From positions 82,976 to 146,975 of the forward strand of contig DDVH01000050.1 of the NCBI GenBank assembly GCA_002345215.1: a stretch of DNA of 64,000 bases, read 5' to 3'. The notes beneath the pieces were generated by a model. It did not search any database. It saw only the letters and a list, made by a program, of their open reading frames with translations, and was not told where the DNA came from. Shown piece after piece: positions 1 through 8,152 of this stretch. The first letter of the stretch is position 1, and the number at the start of each line of letters is the position of its first letter. The translations under genes and the position numbers were made by a program. This DNA comes from Anaerolineales bacterium UBA2317. Lineage in GTDB: Bacteria > Chloroflexota > Anaerolineae > Anaerolineales > Villigracilaceae.

Positions 1-408
1 GTCATAATCCCAACGTTGACTTAATAAAACAAATTTTTTTTGGAGTGCAGAAGCTCGCTTCTGCTTTTGTGACAGCAAGCTGTTACACTCCATAGCCGCT
101 TCTACAAAATCATCCATCAAAATCATATCGGCATTGATAATGCACAGCAATTCACTATTTGAATTGTCTCTTACAATCTCAAACATAGATGAAATTAATG
201 GCACACCACTCTCATTGACTTTTACATTCGGAAAATGCTTTACACCAAATTCTTGAGCAACTTCCGCAAGACCCGTTTCATTCCCAAGCAGTATGACTTC
301 AACATCTTTGAGCAATGTCCACGATTTAATGGCATTGCGTTGAATCATCGCAATATGTGGATTGGTAAAGGGTTTAGGAGCAGAAAAGAAAGTTATCGTT
401 TTTTTCAT
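1..408 (-). CDS. Glycosyltransferase-like protein, 3' part outside window
   Basis: Only the first 136 residues are visible: the ATG is at 408 and the frame runs off the left edge. The protein begins with a TFFSAPKPF stretch, a hydrophobic strand ending in LLGNE, and INADMIL at residues 91-97, which resembles the acidic metal-binding turn of GT-A-fold enzymes. It sits at the visible downstream end of the polysaccharide locus, 6 bp after the neighbouring membrane protein, so a sugar-transfer role is likely; donor and acceptor are unknown. Residues 106-123 are encoded by a 52-bp palindromic repeat that appears to have inserted in frame between two well-ordered segments. The family call is by inspection only. 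Confidence 0.6.
   Translation of the reverse strand, partial: MKKTITFFSAPKPFTNPHIAMIQRNAIKSWTLLKDVEVILLGNETGLAEVAQEFGVKHFPNVKVNESGVPLISSMFEIVRDNSNSELLCIINADMILMDDFVEAAMECNSLLSQKQKRASALQKKFVLLSQRWDYD
41..92. repeat. 52-bp three-way-junction palindromic repeat inside a CDS
   Basis: Ends TGGAGTG (41-47) and CACTCCA (86-92) are perfect inverted repeats. Between them lie two hairpins: GCAGAAGC / GCTTCTGC (47-54, 57-64) and GTGACAGC / GCTGTTAC (69-76, 79-86, one mismatch). The folded form is a stem carrying two arms. The whole unit is inside an open reading frame. No second copy was seen in this window. Confidence 0.75.
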
Positions 409-414
409 ATATTA

Positions 415-1407
415 TTATTCGGAATAATTACCATAAACCCTTGTATCAAATGCGTACAAAGCAAAAGGTGCTATTTCTAACCAAATTCGATATTCAGTGA
501 GGATACCGAAAAACAAATTACCTATTACAAATAAAACTGTTAATACCTTAAATATAGAAATTTTTGTGTTTCCCATACTTGGCAATAGTAAAAAGGAAAG
601 TAATGTTCCCGCATTAATAAAAAAGGGTACAGCATCTGTAAAACGAGAGAGATTGTAAATTAAAAAATTTTGTTCCGCTTCAGTTTCCATTGTAAAAAAC
701 AAGGGGGCACGTACATACATGTCTAAAGATAGTTTTACTAACAGACACAAGGAAAAAGCAATTATGAATTTATGTATCCTTTGTTTGTATGGAGCTTCAA
801 TAAATAAGAAGCCGAAACAAAGTATCATCACTGTTTCCTTAAAACCTACCCCTAGTGGAAGCAAGAATAATAGCCAGTTGTATTTTTTTTGAACAAACAA
901 TAGAACAAATAACGTGAAAACAAATAAAGATGGCATATCCCATGGATAAAGTCGCAAAGCAAGATTTGTGCGGGCAATATCCATATAACCAAATGAAATA
1001 ACAGCAAAAAGACCAAATATATAAAATAAAGACCGTTGCTTGAGAAACAAAATTAAGACCAATGCTATGATAGCAAACCAACTGGCTGTCCATAGCCCTA
1101 CTGTCATTTCCAAGGAATTTTGAGCAGATAGAATGAAATCTTTCTCAAAAAATGTCTCACTTAAATTGGCAGTAAATGCTGCCAGCCCAGTGGAGAATAA
1201 TCTAGGCTTCCAAGCGGTTTTAAATTGATAGTAATTTTCCATACCTTCAGTTAAAGCATAAAATGTAGCCCGGGTATCATTTCCGGAGAATACCATTGTG
1301 GTAGCTTTGACAAACAGCACAATAGAAATTCCAATTGCAATGAAGATTGGGATTGCATAGGCGAGTAGAAAATTATCAAGAAATAATTTGTTTTTGATTT
1401 GCATCAT
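415..1407 (-). CDS. Multi-pass membrane protein of polysaccharide locus
   Basis: This 330-residue protein has about nine hydrophobic segments, beginning with one near residues 13-35, separated by short charged loops. A long external-type loop at about residues 38-98 contains the sequence FYALTEGMENYYQF. The layout is like that of GT-C-type glycosyltransferases or polysaccharide polymerases, but no diagnostic DxD or PMT motif was found, so the function is unassigned. It starts 3 bp after the SpsF-like gene and ends 6 bp before the partial glycosyltransferase, so all three are probably co-transcribed. Two adjacent ATG codons (1407 and 1404) could serve as start. Confidence 0.7.
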   Translation of the reverse strand: MMQIKNKLFLDNFLLAYAIPIFIAIGISIVLFVKATTMVFSGNDTRATFYALTEGMENYYQFKTAWKPRLFSTGLAAFTANLSETFFEKDFILSAQNSLEMTVGLWTASWFAIIALVLILFLKQRSLFYIFGLFAVISFGYMDIARTNLALRLYPWDMPSLFVFTLFVLLFVQKKYNWLLFLLPLGVGFKETVMILCFGFLFIEAPYKQRIHKFIIAFSLCLLVKLSLDMYVRAPLFFTMETEAEQNFLIYNLSRFTDAVPFFINAGTLLSFLLLPSMGNTKISIFKVLTVLFVIGNLFFGILTEYRIWLEIAPFALYAFDTRVYGNYSE

Positions 1408-1410
1408 CTT

Positions 1411-2223
1411 TTAATTCAGTGCTCTTTTATCAATATCTTTAAATGTTTTATGCTGTACATTCGCATTAATTTTTGCTAATTCTGGATTATCGTGAACTAA
1501 ATCCAAAACTTCTTTCCAAGTGAAATCATATCGTCCATCAAAATGTTTATAAACTTGACGCATAAATTCTAAATCTTCGGGAGTATCAACTGTCCAGCGG
1601 TAATCGCCAAAGTCAGTGACATGATTCAGCAAAGCGACTTTAAATCCTCTTGGAGAAACACCTTCTGACAGTTGACGGCTGACTGCTGAAAGCTTTACAT
1701 CTTCATAAAAATAAGGCATGGCATGTTCACGATGTTGAGGTTCTTTAGCTTCTTTCCATGCTTTCTTTAATGCTTTGAACGTACAAGCTTCCACATCTAA
1801 GCCAATTGGATAGGTTCTATTCCAAGGTGGAGGCAGGCGATTGCAAACAAAATCATATTCATCTTCAATCAAAGTGTTGACAACATTATCAATTAATTCT
1901 GGATCAATGACAGGACAATCAGCAGTGATTCTAACAACAACATCCGCTTTGGCTTGTGAGGCGGTTTGATAATAACGGTCTAAGACATCAAACAAACTGC
2001 CTCGGGTGTAGTCTAAACCTGCAAGGTCACAGTACTCAGCTACGGGGTCGTCAGAGGCGTCTGTCGTTGTAGCAAAAATAATTTGATCGAGAGTAGTCGC
2101 CCGCGAAACACGAATCATCACACGACTCAACATCGGCTGACCAGAAATATCTGCTAATATTTTTCCCGGTAATCTTGATGAGGATATGCGTCCTTGAATG
2201 ATGGCGACAACTTTTTGTTTCAT
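1411..2223 (-). CDS. SpsF-like cytidylyltransferase
   Basis: The product (270 aa) resembles the SpsF / CMP-KDO-synthetase-like nucleotidyltransferases that activate acidic or other sugars. The N-terminal nucleotide-binding motif is visible as AIIQGRISSSRLPGK (about residues 7-21), followed by an ITADCPVIDPEL stretch at about 99-110 that matches the family's metal- and sugar-binding Asp region, and a VDTPEDLEF element near 213-221. Its start overlaps the end of the DUF4910 gene by 4 bp. With the NeuB-family synthase in the same locus it may activate a nonulosonic-type or related acidic sugar, but the exact substrate cannot be read from the sequence. Confidence 0.85.
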   Translation of the reverse strand: MKQKVVAIIQGRISSSRLPGKILADISGQPMLSRVMIRVSRATTLDQIIFATTTDASDDPVAEYCDLAGLDYTRGSLFDVLDRYYQTASQAKADVVVRITADCPVIDPELIDNVVNTLIEDEYDFVCNRLPPPWNRTYPIGLDVEACTFKALKKAWKEAKEPQHREHAMPYFYEDVKLSAVSRQLSEGVSPRGFKVALLNHVTDFGDYRWTVDTPEDLEFMRQVYKHFDGRYDFTWKEVLDLVHDNPELAKINANVQHKTFKDIDKRALN

Positions 2224-3545
2224 GAAGATTGTGCCTCAGATGGAATTGGCAACGGAATTACAAAACCTTTTTTTCTAAATTTTTCGACATATTCGCGCAC
2301 AACCCAATAATCAAGACCAACTTGTTCGGCAATATCAAAGACAGAATGCTCGCCTTCAAAACGCATCATGATTTTTTCAATGGCGCGATTCAGCGCAAGG
2401 TTTTCATGCCAATCAACCCACAAGCCATTTCCACTTAAGAAAACTGGTCCGCGGAAAGTTCTTTTGGGAATGTAATTGCTAGCAAAAATTCTTACAATTT
2501 TTTCAGCCACATCTGTTGCGCCACTTAACATTTCATCGTGAATAATATCAAGATTATCATCGGTGGTGTGATATTCATCATAGGGCCAACGATTGATAGA
2601 AAGACTCGGTACATTCACGCCAGGTCCATTCATCACACGTTCATCGTTCGGCGGATAATCCGCAAAGTTTCTTTCTTCATGCTCCATATCTTTCAAAACA
2701 TATTTTGCAATTTTATCTAACACATGATGATGCTGACGCGAATGATGCCATGCAATTTTATTTTTATTGCCAGTCATCTCCATAAAAATACTGCCGCGAA
2801 AATTTTGAATCATATTTTCATTATGCGCCAACCACGCAATCGTGCCAATCGTTTCTGGTCCAAACCAAAAACGCACACTCATTGACCCCGCTGGTAATGG
2901 ATTTTCTGCAAGCCTTCTCGCCAACTCAATTGCACTGACAACTCCTGCACCATCATCATTTGCTTGCATTGGATGACAAGTATGTGACTGAATCACAATT
3001 TCTCCAGCGGATTCGTTCACGCCTCCTTCTGGGTGGATAACTGCTGTGGCGACTTTGAATCCTTGCTTCGGGTCGGTGATAAATTCCGTCTTAATCACAG
3101 CGCGATATTTTTTATCTCGTGGAAGTTTGTCAAAATCATTTTTGGATAAACAAAATCCCCACACACGTTCATAATACTTAAACACCCATGGGATCGTATG
3201 CGGACGTTTCTCATTAAAATATAAATGCGATTTCAATTCTTCAAAAGTAAATGTTCCATCAATCGGCAAAGAATACGAAACAATATGAAGCGGATTATTT
3301 TTGAAATCAATAATTCGCTCTCCACCTTCAATTTCTAAATATGCCTCATGGACAACGAATCTCTCAGGCACTTTCCACGTCCACACAGGCGTCAACGGAG
3401 CATACGTCTCAATTGTGTAATTGGATGAATCGGGCATATACGAGCCAATGATTTCCAACGTCTTATCTTGGTCATCAGAGACCAATGTTCTATGCAATGG
3501 ATAAAATTCCGTGAGAATGGATTTAAGGGAGGTATAAGGTTTCAT
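2220..3545 (-). CDS. DUF4910 / M28-like aminopeptidase-domain protein
   Basis: This 441-residue cytoplasmic protein resembles the DUF4910 (formerly DUF2172) proteins, which have an M28 zinc-peptidase-like fold and recur in polysaccharide clusters next to SpsF-like and AAC(3)-like genes. Visible signs are the HTCHPMQANDDGAGV segment (about residues 187-201), which carries the His and Asp ligands, FGPETIGT with a Glu at the expected catalytic zone, and the YHTTDDNLD segment with a late His. A small C-terminal part (about 370-441) looks like a winged helix. It overlaps the following gene by 4 bp. Whether it hydrolyses a peptide or an amide on a sugar is not known. Confidence 0.8.
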   Translation of the reverse strand: MKPYTSLKSILTEFYPLHRTLVSDDQDKTLEIIGSYMPDSSNYTIETYAPLTPVWTWKVPERFVVHEAYLEIEGGERIIDFKNNPLHIVSYSLPIDGTFTFEELKSHLYFNEKRPHTIPWVFKYYERVWGFCLSKNDFDKLPRDKKYRAVIKTEFITDPKQGFKVATAVIHPEGGVNESAGEIVIQSHTCHPMQANDDGAGVVSAIELARRLAENPLPAGSMSVRFWFGPETIGTIAWLAHNENMIQNFRGSIFMEMTGNKNKIAWHHSRQHHHVLDKIAKYVLKDMEHEERNFADYPPNDERVMNGPGVNVPSLSINRWPYDEYHTTDDNLDIIHDEMLSGATDVAEKIVRIFASNYIPKRTFRGPVFLSGNGLWVDWHENLALNRAIEKIMMRFEGEHSVFDIAEQVGLDYWVVREYVEKFRKKGFVIPLPIPSEAQSS

Positions 3546-3556
3546 AAATTATTACC

Positions 3557-3584
3557 GTAGGGGCGAGGCATGCCTCGCCCCTAC
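3557..3584. repeat. 28-bp perfect palindrome, GTAGGGGC family, copy 1
   Basis: Arms GTAGGGGCGAGGCA and TGCCTCGCCCCTAC are exact complements with no loop. It lies in the gap between the DUF4910 gene and the acetyltransferase gene. Related copies are at 35689-35716 and 45010-45037. Confidence 0.85.
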
Positions 3585-3590
3585 CAACAA

Positions 3591-4349
3591 TTAATATTTC
3601 GGATCTTCAATATAATGCAACTTCTCAGGATGGTCACGCACAATTGGGGACATATTATCAAAAAATTCATTCGCCGTCATGTAATGAACTTTCGCCGCAC
3701 CAACTTCAATTTCTTTAATCACACCAGCATGTAACAAATCATTCATGCCAGGTGTGATAAATGTTTTCACACGGTCATTGTTACGCACAAACATTGTGTA
3801 TGTTTTGATTTGCGGTTTTCTATCATACCCCATATAAATCCCAGCAAATTCTTTAATACGCCGATAATCACACCCGACATTGTATTCAATATAATGATGC
3901 ATTGAAAAAGAATTATTGAAATCAAGCCCAATGCTGATAATGGTCGCATTGATTTTGTGCATCAAAGCAAAAGCAGAATTCGGTCCGTATGCTTCAATAT
4001 CTTCCGCATTTGCAAATTCATCGGCGCGTTTGCCTAAAGCAGAAAAACTATAAATCGGATGTGGACTTCTTTTTGCATCCGCTCTCAAACGCGCTTGTTC
4101 CGTAATCATGCCCATCTTCGATGGCGTTTCCAAAACATCAAAATAATGCGTCTCCGTCCACGATTGAAAATTAAATGCAGGAAACAAAACTGTTCCATCT
4201 TTGCCAATCAATTCCCGCATCACATCAATCACCGTATCCACGCCGCCTTCCACACCGCCCAAAGATTTATACGACGTGTGCACAACAATCGTATCGCTTT
4301 CGATTTTTATTTTCGAAAAACCATTCAATAGATCTTTTTTAGATAGCAT
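3591..4349 (-). CDS. AAC(3)-family N-acetyltransferase
   Basis: The sequence resembles the AAC(3) aminoglycoside-acetyltransferase family: a VVHTSYKSLGGVEGG segment near the N-terminus, DGTVLFPAFNFQSW, and the typical P-x-x-S-F motif region (SPHPIYSFSALG) ahead of an acidic EDIEAYGPNS stretch. The start at 4349 is chosen because GGAG lies 6 nt upstream and family members begin about here; an upstream ATG at 4376 would add nine residues. It overlaps the end of the GT4 gene by 11 bp. Inside a glycan locus it most likely acetylates an amino sugar and does not confer drug resistance; acetyl-CoA would be the donor. Confidence 0.82.
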   Translation of the reverse strand: MLSKKDLLNGFSKIKIESDTIVVHTSYKSLGGVEGGVDTVIDVMRELIGKDGTVLFPAFNFQSWTETHYFDVLETPSKMGMITEQARLRADAKRSPHPIYSFSALGKRADEFANAEDIEAYGPNSAFALMHKINATIISIGLDFNNSFSMHHYIEYNVGCDYRRIKEFAGIYMGYDRKPQIKTYTMFVRNNDRVKTFITPGMNDLLHAGVIKEIEVGAAKVHYMTANEFFDNMSPIVRDHPEKLHYIEDPKY

Positions 4350-5439
4350 TCTTTTCTCCGAGACTTCGATAGACATTCATCAACGCCTCTGCATTCTTTT
4401 TCCAATCCGCACGCTTCTCTGCTGACCTTCGACCTGCTTGCCCCATCTGATACAGTTTTTCTCGCTGACTCATCGCCATTAAAATTTTTTCTGCCAGATG
4501 ATTCGCATCACCATCACGAAACAACCAACCGTTTTCATTTTCTACAACCCATTCTTTGTTGGCAGGAATATCCGAAACCAAACATGGAAGTCCGCAAGCC
4601 AACGCTTCCATCAAAGAAACGGATGAACCATCTACATGTGAAGGCGAGATATATAAATCCGCTTGATGATACCAACGCGGCAAATCAGTTTGTGAAATTT
4701 GCCCGCCAAATGTGACACGATCCATCACACCACCGTTTTGTAAAATTTTACGAATGGCACTTCCTTGTGAGCCGCCGCTTAATAAAATCAAATCCACATT
4801 ATCTTTTTGTGCTGCAACTTTAACGAATGCATGTGCAAGCACATCTACACCATAACGAGTTTCCCATGAGCGATTGCAAAATAAGGTAAATGTTTTTGAT
4901 GTTCTGCTTTTAAAATCTTGAAATCTGAAATGATCCAAATCCACTCCCCACGGGAAGACGATTGTTTTTTCTGGGTTCATTCCATAAGCAACTGCTTTAT
5001 CGCGAGTCACTTTTGCATCGCTTGTAAAAAATGACGAACGCCTTAGAGTATAACGAGTTGCAAAATCCCAAATAAAGCCTTTATGAACATCATCCATCAA
5101 GTCGAATCCCCAAGACATGGTCAGAATTGGACGAAAGCCTGAAAGTATTGCAATAAATGCACAGGTTTGAATCGGACCGGCATGAATCAAATCAGGTTTG
5201 ATTTCACGAGTCAAGCGTCTAAAATCAAGAGTTAAAGAAATTAAATCTTTCCATTGAAAAGGTTTTCTTCCGCCTTTCCATATCACTTGATTCACATTCT
5301 CAGGAACATTTCGCGATTCAACTTGACGTTGATTCCCTTCTAACTGAACAAAATACACTTCATGCCCGCCATCCGAAATGGCTTTGAGGAAACGATAATC
5401 ATGTGTGGAATAACCTAAAGAAAAATAAATAACTTTCAT
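4339..5439 (-). CDS. GT4-family glycosyltransferase
   Basis: This is a GT-B-fold retaining glycosyltransferase of about 366 residues. The N-terminal half starts with the strand MKVIYFSLGYSTHDYRFL and contains PDLIHAGPIQT, an acceptor-domain signature. The C-terminal half has the donor-binding region ISPSHVDGSSVSLMEAL followed by ACGLPCLVSD, the EX7E-type motif of GT4 enzymes. The start at 5439 (or 5445) is preferred to upstream codons because those would be translated out of a repeat element at 5450-5543. It probably adds one sugar of the surface glycan; the donor nucleotide sugar is not evident. Confidence 0.88.
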   Translation of the reverse strand: MKVIYFSLGYSTHDYRFLKAISDGGHEVYFVQLEGNQRQVESRNVPENVNQVIWKGGRKPFQWKDLISLTLDFRRLTREIKPDLIHAGPIQTCAFIAILSGFRPILTMSWGFDLMDDVHKGFIWDFATRYTLRRSSFFTSDAKVTRDKAVAYGMNPEKTIVFPWGVDLDHFRFQDFKSRTSKTFTLFCNRSWETRYGVDVLAHAFVKVAAQKDNVDLILLSGGSQGSAIRKILQNGGVMDRVTFGGQISQTDLPRWYHQADLYISPSHVDGSSVSLMEALACGLPCLVSDIPANKEWVVENENGWLFRDGDANHLAEKILMAMSQREKLYQMGQAGRRSAEKRADWKKNAEALMNVYRSLGEKNAI

Positions 5440-5449
5440 AAACATAATT

Positions 5450-5543
5450 ATGTCTTTGCGAGGGCAATGCACTTTTGCCCGAAGCAATCTCCTAATTATT
5501 TGGGGATTGCTTCGCCATTCGCTTCGCTCGCTCGCAATGACAT
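5450..5543. repeat. GTCATTGCGAG-type inverted-terminal repeat element, copy 1
   Basis: Ends ATGTCTTTGCGAG (5450-5462) and CTCGCAATGACAT (5531-5543) are inverted repeats with one mismatch. Inside is a second complementary pair, GAAGCAATCTCC and GGGGATTGCTTCG, giving a long hairpin. It lies between the NeuB-like and GT4 genes and shares its ends with the element at 34156-34257. It resembles the small non-coding repeats scattered through many bacterial genomes. Confidence 0.8.
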
Positions 5544-5550
5544 GAAACTA

Positions 5551-6618
5551 TTAAGAACCTAACTCTGTCCATCTCAATTCTTTACCAAGAGGCATATCAA
5601 TTAACGCTTTCTTTCCAATCACATTTTCAATTTCATGTGGCTTGATTGCGCCCGGCGTGGCTGGACGAAGCACGTCAATCATATCTCGTGTGAAAACTTC
5701 ACCTGCTTTGATATCTCGTGCGGCACGCAGACAACGCCTTTGCACAACTTTGGTTTGTTGTTCATTGCCTGCAATAAATTTATCTGAACTGCCGAATGAA
5801 CGTTCGAGTAAACGAGTCTCTTCGACCATCTTTGCCCAATTTTCTGGATTCATTGCAAACTTATGGTCTGGACCTTCACGGTCATTGCTATCAGTAAAGT
5901 GACGTTCAATCATTCTTGCACCTAAAGTGACAGCACCCAAAACTGGAGCAACGGAATGCGTGTGATCTGATAAACCTAAAATCACATCAGGGAACATAAC
6001 TGAAAAAGTTTTTAACACATTCAAATGCAAATGGTCATAATTATCTGGGCTGGCGGTGTAATTGGTGTTACATTGCATGAGACATAATTGTTTATTGATT
6101 TTCAAAATTGCCTGCACTGCGCGTTGCACATCAGCAATGTCTGCCGCACCGCAAGCAATAATCATTGGCTTGCCTTTGCTCGCCATGTGTTCTAATGCTT
6201 CAATCCAATCAATTTCACCAGAGCCTGCTTTGAAGGCTGGGATGTATGGATTGACATGTTCAATCGAATCGTAATCATAAGGTGAGGTGAAAAAATCAAT
6301 GCCAACTTTGTCACATTCTTCTTTTAGAATCGGTGTCCAACTTTGGGAGACAGATGCCGCCGCATAGACTTCCGTCACAGATTTTTTCCAAGTTGCTTGA
6401 TGGCTGACTTTGGAATCCATGTGGGTGAAGCCATAATCTGAAACAATTTTCGGCGCAATAAAATGTTGAAACTTCGCCGCATCTGCACCTGCATCTTTTG
6501 CAAGGCGAATCAATTGCTTGGCGCGTTCTAAATCGCCATCATGATTCGCGGCAATGTCGGCGATGAAATAGGTTGGGTGATTTAATCCGATGGTGTGGTT
6601 GTTGATTTTGAATTGCAT
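5551..6618 (-). CDS. NeuB/SpsE-family nonulosonic acid synthase
   Basis: A PEP-dependent sialic-acid-type synthase of normal length (355 aa). The TIM-barrel part begins FIADIAANHDGDLERAKQLI, and shows DAAKFQHF, DFFTSPYD, AFKAGSGEID, LGLSDHTHS and MIERHFTDSNDREGPDH, which together match the family's PEP, metal and substrate regions. The last 60-70 residues (from about 290, RRCLRAARDIKAGE) form the SAF/antifreeze-like cap domain. A GAGG ribosome-binding site precedes the ATG. The product could be sialic, legionaminic, pseudaminic or another nonulosonic acid; the PseB-like gene at 9011-10021 slightly favours a 6-deoxy type, but PseC, PseH and PseG homologues were not seen in the window. Confidence 0.9.
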   Translation of the reverse strand: MQFKINNHTIGLNHPTYFIADIAANHDGDLERAKQLIRLAKDAGADAAKFQHFIAPKIVSDYGFTHMDSKVSHQATWKKSVTEVYAAASVSQSWTPILKEECDKVGIDFFTSPYDYDSIEHVNPYIPAFKAGSGEIDWIEALEHMASKGKPMIIACGAADIADVQRAVQAILKINKQLCLMQCNTNYTASPDNYDHLHLNVLKTFSVMFPDVILGLSDHTHSVAPVLGAVTLGARMIERHFTDSNDREGPDHKFAMNPENWAKMVEETRLLERSFGSSDKFIAGNEQQTKVVQRRCLRAARDIKAGEVFTRDMIDVLRPATPGAIKPHEIENVIGKKALIDMPLGKELRWTELGS

Positions 6619-6649
6619 TTATTCCTCTATAAAATTACAAATTAATTTA

Positions 6650-7558
6650 TTAAGTTAGTAACTCATCTTTTGGTGAGTTAATATTGTAATCTTTTGTAAC
6701 TATTCCCTTCTTAATTGAACCACGAGCATGAGCATCCCACCAAAATGTACCAATATATTTTCCAAGCAAAGGTTTTTCTGGTGTATATGTTTTAAAGTGT
6801 CCACGACAAAAATGAAAGGATAAATCTTCTTTCATGGTTTCTTCTGTTATCTCGCCTTCATATTCCATTTTTGTAACTTCACGTAATGGTCGGATTTGCA
6901 AAATGTAGTGACGATGCATCCATTTTTGATGGCGATTTCTCTTAAGATTATTTGGTTTTCCGCCTCTTTCTATTGTTACAATATTTTTACAATTAAGTAA
7001 ACCTAAAGCGTATAAAACAGTATCAATATGCATTTGAAACATATTATCTTGAAGTGCATTAGTTGCCAATGACTTGAAAATCGGGTGGATATCATCTTGT
7101 ATATATTCCTTTATACTTTCAAATAATCCCTCATTACTAAGTTTAACAACGTAGGCCAGTGGAAACATTAAGGGAGTGTTATTATTTCCAATTCGTGAAA
7201 AAAATTGGAAGTAGAGAGACCAACCTTTTTCATCAGAACGATTTGAAGTTACTTTTACACCATTTCTAGCATCTCCCTCCATGTTCATCATAATATCTAT
7301 CATTTTTTCATCAAATTCATCAGGAAAATCATCTGGTGCATCCTCTCTTTTCTTAACGTTTGTTGTCCATTCAAACCAACAATCATCATAAGGAGGCGTA
7401 AGTCGCGGAAGATGTGAATAATTTATTTTATCGGGAACGGTTGGTAAAATATTTTGAACTAAAAAAACACGAGACTCCTTTAACGAATTCCGTGTTTCTT
7501 CATCTCCACCGTTTATCTTAGGTGAAGAAATTAATTCATCAATAAATAGTTTTTTCAT
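6650..7558 (-). CDS. Hypothetical protein with C-terminal RGH module
   Basis: I do not recognise this 302-residue protein with confidence. It has no signal peptide or membrane segment. It is rich in charged residues and ends with a compact segment containing CRGHFKTYTPEKP, GKYIGTFWW and HARGS (about residues 249-280). A similar R-G-H plus aromatic tail occurs in many phage and plasmid proteins of unknown role, including, from memory, the AcrVA2 anti-CRISPR relatives; that link is weak. It interrupts the sugar genes between the NeuB-like gene and the DUF4260 gene, with 31-bp gaps on each side, and has no evident link to glycan synthesis, so recent acquisition is possible. Confidence 0.55.
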   Translation of the reverse strand: MKKLFIDELISSPKINGGDEETRNSLKESRVFLVQNILPTVPDKINYSHLPRLTPPYDDCWFEWTTNVKKREDAPDDFPDEFDEKMIDIMMNMEGDARNGVKVTSNRSDEKGWSLYFQFFSRIGNNNTPLMFPLAYVVKLSNEGLFESIKEYIQDDIHPIFKSLATNALQDNMFQMHIDTVLYALGLLNCKNIVTIERGGKPNNLKRNRHQKWMHRHYILQIRPLREVTKMEYEGEITEETMKEDLSFHFCRGHFKTYTPEKPLLGKYIGTFWWDAHARGSIKKGIVTKDYNINSPKDELLT

Positions 7559-7588
7559 TTTCTACCAAGCCTTTATGAGATTTATAAA

Positions 7589-7939
7589 CTACTTCCCAAT
7601 CTTCCCCAAATGTGTATTTTGGAAAGAATCTTCGTGTTTCAAACCATAACCGAAGATGCGGTCGAAGGAGGAATGGGCGAAGAATAGAATGCCAGCGAAT
7701 ATCAATGTCGAGTTCGAGAGAAACACGCCGAGAATGTAGAGGCTAGTACCAAGTCCACGATGGTGAATCAGGTTATACATCCAGGCGCCGAAGCGGGGAT
7801 TTATCAAATAGCCAATCATGCTCAGGTCAGGACTCAAAAATAAAAGCGCGAACCAACCCCAAGATAAATCATATTGAGAAAAAAGAAAGAGTGAAAGTAG
7901 CAATAAAAAGAATTCTTCAAGTTTGATGAGGTTCTTCAT
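7589..7939 (-). CDS. DUF4260 membrane protein
   Basis: The product (116 aa) matches DUF4260: start MKNLIKLEEFFLLLLSLFLF, then PDLSMIGYLINPRFGAW, a central YNLIHHRG, and the terminal HSSFDRIFGYGLKH plus HLGKIGK. It has three or four membrane segments. The start at 7939 is supported by AGGAG 7 nt upstream; a longer frame to 7996 would read through the DnaA-box cluster. The molecular function of the family is not known. It is not an obvious polysaccharide gene, although it is carried within that locus. Confidence 0.85.
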   Translation of the reverse strand: MKNLIKLEEFFLLLLSLFLFSQYDLSWGWFALLFLSPDLSMIGYLINPRFGAWMYNLIHHRGLGTSLYILGVFLSNSTLIFAGILFFAHSSFDRIFGYGLKHEDSFQNTHLGKIGK

Positions 7940-8152
7940 GTGGATACTCCTGTGGAAAACCCTGTGGATAAGTATAAATATATGTGGATAAGTCACGTTA
8001 AAAACGTCGACTACGGCTTAAAACTGTTGATAACTGCGGATTTTCTGTGGATAACCTTGTGCGTATTGTGTGTAAAACTCGTTCAAACCTGTGGAAAACT
8101 CGGGGAGAGATTCGCCTAAATCTGTGGATAACTTGCGCGTACTTAGGGATAA
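7939..8152 (-). other. Cluster of DnaA-box sequences
   Basis: TGTGGATAA, the complement of the DnaA box TTATCCACA, occurs exactly at 7963-7971, 7983-7991, 8046-8054 and 8123-8131. One-mismatch forms are at 7939-7947, 7951-7959, 8025-8033 and 8090-8098, and a truncated form is near 8144-8152. All point the same way. An AT-rich stretch (7971-7983) lies between boxes 1 and 2. The cluster covers the spacer upstream of the DUF4260 gene and the last codons of the RmlD-like gene. Binding is inferred only from the match to the consensus. Confidence 0.6.

Noticed and set aside
3591..4349. Aminoglycoside resistance gene
   Set aside because: The fold family is AAC(3), but the gene is embedded in a glycan locus beside SpsF-, NeuB- and DUF4910-type genes, so sugar acetylation is more likely.
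6650..7558. Anti-CRISPR protein related to AcrVA2
   Set aside because: Only the C-terminal RGH-type segment is reminiscent, from memory, and no CRISPR system or prophage is visible; kept as hypothetical.
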